Assembly: GCA_003599275.1 (NCBI GenBank)
Contig: QZJG01000028.1
Coordinates: 1-34,093, forward strand
Direction: 5' to 3'
Length of the DNA stretch: 34,093 bases
Origin: Nitrospiraceae bacterium
GTDB lineage: Bacteria; Nitrospirota; Thermodesulfovibrionia; UBA6902
The translations under genes and the position numbers were made by a program. Below, in pieces: positions 30,720 through 34,093 of this stretch. The notes beneath the pieces are model-generated. The model was not told where the DNA came from and ran no database searches. It saw only the letters and a list, made by a program, of their open reading frames with translations. Position 1 is the stretch's first letter. Each line of letters opens with the position of its first letter.

Positions 30720-32252
30720 ATGCTTTCAAAGATACTCAGTGCAGCTTTAATCGGGATCGACGCTCATATTGTCGAAGTAGAGGTTGATATCACCGCAAAG
30801 GGCCTGCCGCATTTCGCCACAGTCGGACTGCCTGACGCCGCCGTCAAAGAAAGCAAGGAGAGGGTGCGGGCCGCCCTCAAGAATACGGGCTTTAATTTTC
30901 CCCTGAAACAGATAACGGTAAACCTCGCGCCCGCTGATTTAAAGAAGGAAGGCTCTGCATTCGATCTTCCGATTGCCATAGGAATAACCGTAGCGGAAGG
31001 CATTATCGGACCGGACGCCGTCAGTGGCTATCTCATTTCCGGTGAACTATCTCTCGATGGAAGGATAAAGCCGGTAAAAGGCGCCCTGTCAATGGCTATC
31101 AAAGCGCGGGGGGACAGAATGAGGGGGCTTGTCCTTCCCGAGGAGAATGCAAATGAGGCGTCCGTCGTTGACGGCATTCCTGTTTACGGCTTCAATAACC
31201 TGCCTGAGCTGATCGAATTTTTCAGGGGAGAGAACGAAAAGGAAGCAACGCGCACGGACATATCCACTGTTATGAAAGAGAATTCCATATACCAGGATGA
31301 CTTCCTGGATGTAAAAGGACAGGAGCATGTCAAGCGCGCGCTTGAAGTTGCCGCAGCGGGAAATCATAATTTTCTGATGATCGGTCCGCCGGGATCGGGA
31401 AAGACGATGCTGGCCAAGAGGATCCCTACGATATTGCCCGACATGACGTTTGAAGAGGCCCTGCAAACTACAAGAATACACAGCGTCGTGGGCATCCTCA
31501 AACCCGGGCAATCACTTCTTGCGACCAGACCATTTCGCTCTCCCCACCATACGTTGTCGGATGTTGCAATGGTCGGCGGGGGACAATTCCCCAAACCGGG
31601 AGAAGTAAGCCTGGCGCACAACGGCGTCCTGTTTTTAGACGAGCTGCCCGAATTCAAAAGAAACGTGCTTGAAGTTTTAAGACAGCCTCTGGAAGACTCC
31701 ACTGTAACAATTTCAAGGGCGCTGAGTTCAATTACGTATCCGGCCTCCATAATGCTTGTCTGCGCCATGAACCCGTGTCTGTGCGGTTACAATGGAGACA
31801 CCCGGCACCAATGCACATGCTCACCGTCGCAGATACACCGTTACAGGCAGCGCGTCTCAGGTCCACTGCTTGACAGGATAGATATTCATGTCGAGGTCCC
31901 GGCAGTGCCGTATAAAGACCTTTCAAATGAATATTGCGGAGAATCTTCAAAGACCATCCGCGCGAGAATTCAGACCGCAAGAAAGAACCAGATTGACAGA
32001 TTCAACAAGGACCATATCTATTCAAACGCCAAAATGCGTTCAAAGCATATCAGGAAATATTGTGCCCTCAATCCGGATGCGCAAAGCATCATTGAATCGG
32101 CGATGCACAAGCTTGGATTATCAGCAAGGGCCTATACAAGGATTTTAAAAGTCTCCAGAACGATTGCCGACCTTGCTGAGTCGGAGCATATTCAGGCGGA
32201 GCACATCTCCGAGGCCATTCAGTACAGGACCCTGGACAGGGGAGCGGTTTGA
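30720..32252 (+). CDS. ComM/YifB-type Mg-chelatase-like AAA+ protein
   Basis: A 510-residue protein. The N-terminal ChlI-type domain shows VEVDITAKGLPHFATVGLPD, followed by the Walker A GPPGSGKTMLAKRIP and the chelatase signature FPKPGEVSLAHNGVLFLDELPEF. A Cys-rich segment (CAMNPCLCGYNGDTRHQCTC) precedes GPLLDRIDIHVEVP, and the C-terminal lid has ARAYTRILKVSRTIADL. ComM promotes branch migration during natural transformation in some bacteria. AGAGGGG precedes the ATG. A single REP-like hairpin (32272-32293) follows the stop. Confidence 0.93.
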   Translation: MLSKILSAALIGIDAHIVEVEVDITAKGLPHFATVGLPDAAVKESKERVRAALKNTGFNFPLKQITVNLAPADLKKEGSAFDLPIAIGITVAEGIIGPDAVSGYLISGELSLDGRIKPVKGALSMAIKARGDRMRGLVLPEENANEASVVDGIPVYGFNNLPELIEFFRGENEKEATRTDISTVMKENSIYQDDFLDVKGQEHVKRALEVAAAGNHNFLMIGPPGSGKTMLAKRIPTILPDMTFEEALQTTRIHSVVGILKPGQSLLATRPFRSPHHTLSDVAMVGGGQFPKPGEVSLAHNGVLFLDELPEFKRNVLEVLRQPLEDSTVTISRALSSITYPASIMLVCAMNPCLCGYNGDTRHQCTCSPSQIHRYRQRVSGPLLDRIDIHVEVPAVPYKDLSNEYCGESSKTIRARIQTARKNQIDRFNKDHIYSNAKMRSKHIRKYCALNPDAQSIIESAMHKLGLSARAYTRILKVSRTIADLAESEHIQAEHISEAIQYRTLDRGAV

Positions 32253-32270
32253 CTGCAACAAATTCCGGAC

Positions 32271-32294
32271 CGCCTGCGGGCAGGCCGGAATGAC
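32271..32294. repeat. REP-like hairpin after the ComM-type gene
   Basis: ATTCCGG...CCGGAAT with an inner GCCTGC-GG-GCAGGC stem is followed by TGAC, the same ATTCC/GGAATGAC end found in the MITE-like elements. It is a single-hairpin half element and a possible terminator. Confidence 0.65.
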
Positions 32295-32370
32295 GTAACG
32301 TATACTTTCCAGGGGAGATAGCGGCGAAACTCTACTGTGAAGTCGATGCCGGCCCGATGTAAGATAGAGA

Positions 32371-33159
32371 ATGCATACCGTCAAAAATGATTTTGCCCTT
32401 TTTACCGATGTGAGTGTAAGTCCCGGCCTCAAGCTTGGGGTGGGCGTCTATGTCATGCTCCCTGCTTCATTTTTGGCCTCTCCCGGAGTTATTGGGAGAC
32501 CCGAAATAACCGGGCGGATAAAGGTGCGGAGATTTGAAGACACTTCATCTGCAAGGCTCGAACTCCAGACGGCTTTATGGGCGCTTGAAGAAAACCGTCA
32601 GTTGCCGCATGGGAGCCTGACAATATATTCCGATTCCCAGTGCGTTACAGGCCTTCTCAAGAGAAAACCCCGTTTGCTGGCAGAAGGTTTCATTTCAAAA
32701 AAGACAAACCGGCAACTAAGCAACGCTTCTTCCTATCGCGCATTTTACGAACTTCATGACGAATCGGGCTTTCATGTTGTTAAGATGGACGGACATTCCA
32801 AATCCCGCGCTCGCGACACCGCTCACCGGATTTTCTCATTTGTGGACAGGGAAGCAAGGAAGGCTTTAAATATCTGGCTGAATGATCTCGCGGGAAAACG
32901 GTCTGAGACGAACAGCGGACACTGGTGTGTGTATGTGCTAAGGTGCCGCAACAATTCTTTGTATATCGGGATGACAAATAATCTTGATAAAAGGCTTGAA
33001 AAGCATAGGACCGGGACCGGCAGCAAATTCGTAAGATCGTGGAGGCCGTTTGAGCTGGTCAAGACGATACCATGCAATAATGAGGGAGAAGCGAGAAGAC
33101 TCGAATACGATTTTAAAAAACTCACAAGAGAGAAAAAGATCGAAGCGCTTGAGCTTTGA
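32371..33159 (+). CDS. RNase H-like and GIY-YIG nuclease fusion protein
   Basis: A 262-residue protein. The N-terminal RNase H fold spans about 8-165: LFTDVSVSP (Asp13), ARLELQTALWALE (Glu64), IYSDSQCVTG (Asp88), HSKSRARDTAHR and FVDREAR (Asp159). These four acids suit the DEDD catalytic set. After a short linker, a GIY-YIG domain of the UPF0213/YhbQ kind spans about 183-255 with VYVL, SLYIG, Arg208 and the EARRLEYDFKKL helix. Both active sites appear intact, so two nucleases are joined in one chain. I do not know a named gene for this fusion. The ribosome site is weak. A REP-like hairpin lies upstream. Confidence 0.75.
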   Translation: MHTVKNDFALFTDVSVSPGLKLGVGVYVMLPASFLASPGVIGRPEITGRIKVRRFEDTSSARLELQTALWALEENRQLPHGSLTIYSDSQCVTGLLKRKPRLLAEGFISKKTNRQLSNASSYRAFYELHDESGFHVVKMDGHSKSRARDTAHRIFSFVDREARKALNIWLNDLAGKRSETNSGHWCVYVLRCRNNSLYIGMTNNLDKRLEKHRTGTGSKFVRSWRPFELVKTIPCNNEGEARRLEYDFKKLTREKKIEALEL

Positions 33160-33186
33160 ACAGGCCGGTGCCGAGGCTGCGCACCT

Positions 33187-33218
33187 GCATCACCAAATCA
33201 CTTCACAACGGGTGATGC
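33187..33218 (+). terminator. Hairpin downstream of the RNase H/GIY-YIG gene
   Basis: GCATCACC (33187-33194) and GGTGATGC (33211-33218) form a perfect 8-bp stem with a 16-base loop. No U-run follows, so it could be a stabilising hairpin rather than an intrinsic terminator. The remainder of 33160-33322 shows no gene. Confidence 0.35.
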
Positions 33219-33322
33219 GTTACGGTCGAAGGGGTTCGTCCTCATCGCAAGCGAGAACAGGTAGGGGTAATTCGCTTTCACGGGAAGTTATAGGGATCAG
33301 TGCGGGGCCCCTTTTAATTCGG

Positions 33323-33766
33323 TCAAACGCCGGGACCTGCCACTGTTTCTTCTTTAACTGCATTTTCAACCACATCTGCCGGCACATCTGCAGCTACATC
33401 TCCAACCGTATCTTCCGGCACATCTTCTGCCGGAATCTCGCTGACCGGTTCCATGTTTCTCACCTGGTCAAAAATATCTTTCAGTTTAATCTTTTCTCCT
33501 GTTGATTCCTGAATCAGATTCTTGATAAGTCCGAGCTTCCTGGCCTTATCGAAACCATGTTGCAGCGCTTCAGAGTCTGCTATATCGTACTGTGCCAACA
33601 TGTAGTCTCTTGCTTTTTGAGTTATTGAAACCTTGTCTGTATGGTCCGAAGTCTGTCCCTGCTCATCAACGGCTTGTTCATCTGAATTCTTTACAGTCTC
33701 CGGTGCACTGCTCCGGACGCCATGGTTCTTTGGCGCAAAAGTTATATTTAACGTATCGATTTTCAT
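33323..33766 (-). CDS. Small acidic protein of unknown function
   Basis: 147 residues from ATG 33766, chosen because GGAGGA lies five bases upstream; a longer start at 33787 lacks such a site. The N-terminal half is polar and probably disordered. The centre (KVSITQKARDYMLAQY, then FDKARKLGLIKNLIQESTG) is helical. The C-terminus is an acidic stretch of repeated Val-Pro/Ala-Asp segments (AEDVPEDTVGDVAADVPADV). There is no signal peptide or catalytic motif. I do not recognise the family. It is adjacent to the IS110 left end and could belong to the insertion boundary region or be unrelated. Confidence 0.55.
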   Translation of the reverse strand: MKIDTLNITFAPKNHGVRSSAPETVKNSDEQAVDEQGQTSDHTDKVSITQKARDYMLAQYDIADSEALQHGFDKARKLGLIKNLIQESTGEKIKLKDIFDQVRNMEPVSEIPAEDVPEDTVGDVAADVPADVVENAVKEETVAGPGV

Positions 33767-33839
33767 GCTTTCCTCCACCGAGAACAAATTTACATATTAT
33801 ATCGGAGAAAGGAACATAACACTTAAGTTGTTGGGATTA

Positions 33840-34013
33840 AGGGTTGCAGAACGCAGGTGACAGCCAGTACTCAGAGCAGAACCTGTTATTCGTATCGCGT
33901 CTGCCGCCGCGAAGCGGTCGGTCCAATGTCTGGATACTAATTAAGGCCCCCACCATGATGCTGCAATGCAGTATCATGTTATATCTCAAAAACTCTATTT
34001 AAAGGAGGCCTGT
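33840..34013 (+). ncRNA. Candidate IS110 left-end leader / bridge RNA locus
   Basis: About 174 non-coding bases precede the transposase start. Visible structure: CCGCCGC-GAA-GCGGTCGG (33904-33921, one bulge), TCCA...TGGA (33922-33934), and CATGATGCTGCAATGCAGTATCATG-type inverted repeat at 33954-33978 with one G-T wobble pair. In the IS110 group the non-coding left end is known to encode the bridge RNA that guides target and donor recognition. The exact ends of the element and of the RNA are not visible here. Confidence 0.5.
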
Positions 34014-34093
34014 ATGAATTTCTACACTAAGCAGCACAAGTATTACTGTGGAGTCGATCTCCACGCCCGTACGATGTACGTCTGTATTATTGA
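34014..34093 (+). mobile_element. IS110-family transposase, N-terminal fragment
   Basis: 26 complete codons from ATG 34014 to the window edge. The start YYCGVDLHARTMYVCII is the RuvC-like DEDD beginning typical of IS110-family transposases (the first catalytic Asp in GVDLHA). AGGAGG lies five bases before the ATG. The rest of the gene and the right end are outside the window. Confidence 0.85.

Noticed and set aside
33301..33320. GGGGCCCC followed by TTTT as terminator
   Set aside because: The palindrome has no loop and the T-run is on the plus strand, which does not serve the minus-strand gene ending at 33323.

Overview
The window reads like a chromosomal piece of an anaerobic, cytochrome-rich Gram-negative bacterium. 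Nitrospirota (Thermodesulfovibrionia-like) is my best guess and Desulfobacterota-like is possible; this rests on gene content and style, not on a marker phylogeny. Supporting features are three multihaem c-type cytochromes with doubled CXXCH motifs, NHL-propeller lipoproteins, an outer-membrane barrel, a heptose kinase, a CooT-type nickel protein and many small palindromic repeats. Both window edges cut genes: a TorD-like chaperone at the left and an IS110-family transposase at the right.

Region 1 (1-10.6 kb) is an electron-transfer locus of two convergent gene sets. On the plus strand: TorD-like chaperone (partial), four-cluster ferredoxin, SurA/PpiC peptidyl-prolyl isomerase, 15-haem cytochrome, S23/Avd-type four-helix-bundle protein and NHL lipoprotein. 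On the minus strand, in transcription order: outer-membrane barrel, second NHL lipoprotein, 4-haem cytochrome and 8-haem cytochrome. The mix (cytochromes, prolyl isomerase, propellers, barrel) suggests an envelope-spanning or extracellular electron conduit.

The most unusual feature lies in this region: five pairs of heptanucleotide arrays (consensus G[G/C]G-N-R-Y-A). Each pair has a G-rich left arm and a C-rich right arm, so the arms are inverted. The arms touch stop codons, occupy signal-peptide coding regions, sit inside the ferredoxin gene and flank the S23/Avd-type gene. No such arrays were seen in the remaining 25 kb.

Region 2 (10.6-25 kb) is mostly minus strand. It holds a large class A penicillin-binding protein, an HD-GYP phosphodiesterase overlapping a PAS histidine kinase, argB, trpC, a lipoate ligase-like protein, a CooT/DUF3842 pair, recO, a bifunctional-nuclease-family protein, an aspartate-type aminotransferase and a heptose-7-phosphate kinase. 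One plus-strand membrane protein interrupts the series. Three MITE-like elements ending in TGTCATT.../...AATGACA lie between genes.

Region 3 (25-34 kb) is plus strand: TPR lipoprotein, ispE, tRNA-Gln(TTG), prs, rplY, pth, a degenerate AAA+ remnant, a ComM/YifB-type Mg-chelatase-like ATPase, and an RNase H/GIY-YIG fusion. A minus-strand acidic protein follows, then the left end of an IS110-family element whose leader is a candidate bridge-RNA locus.
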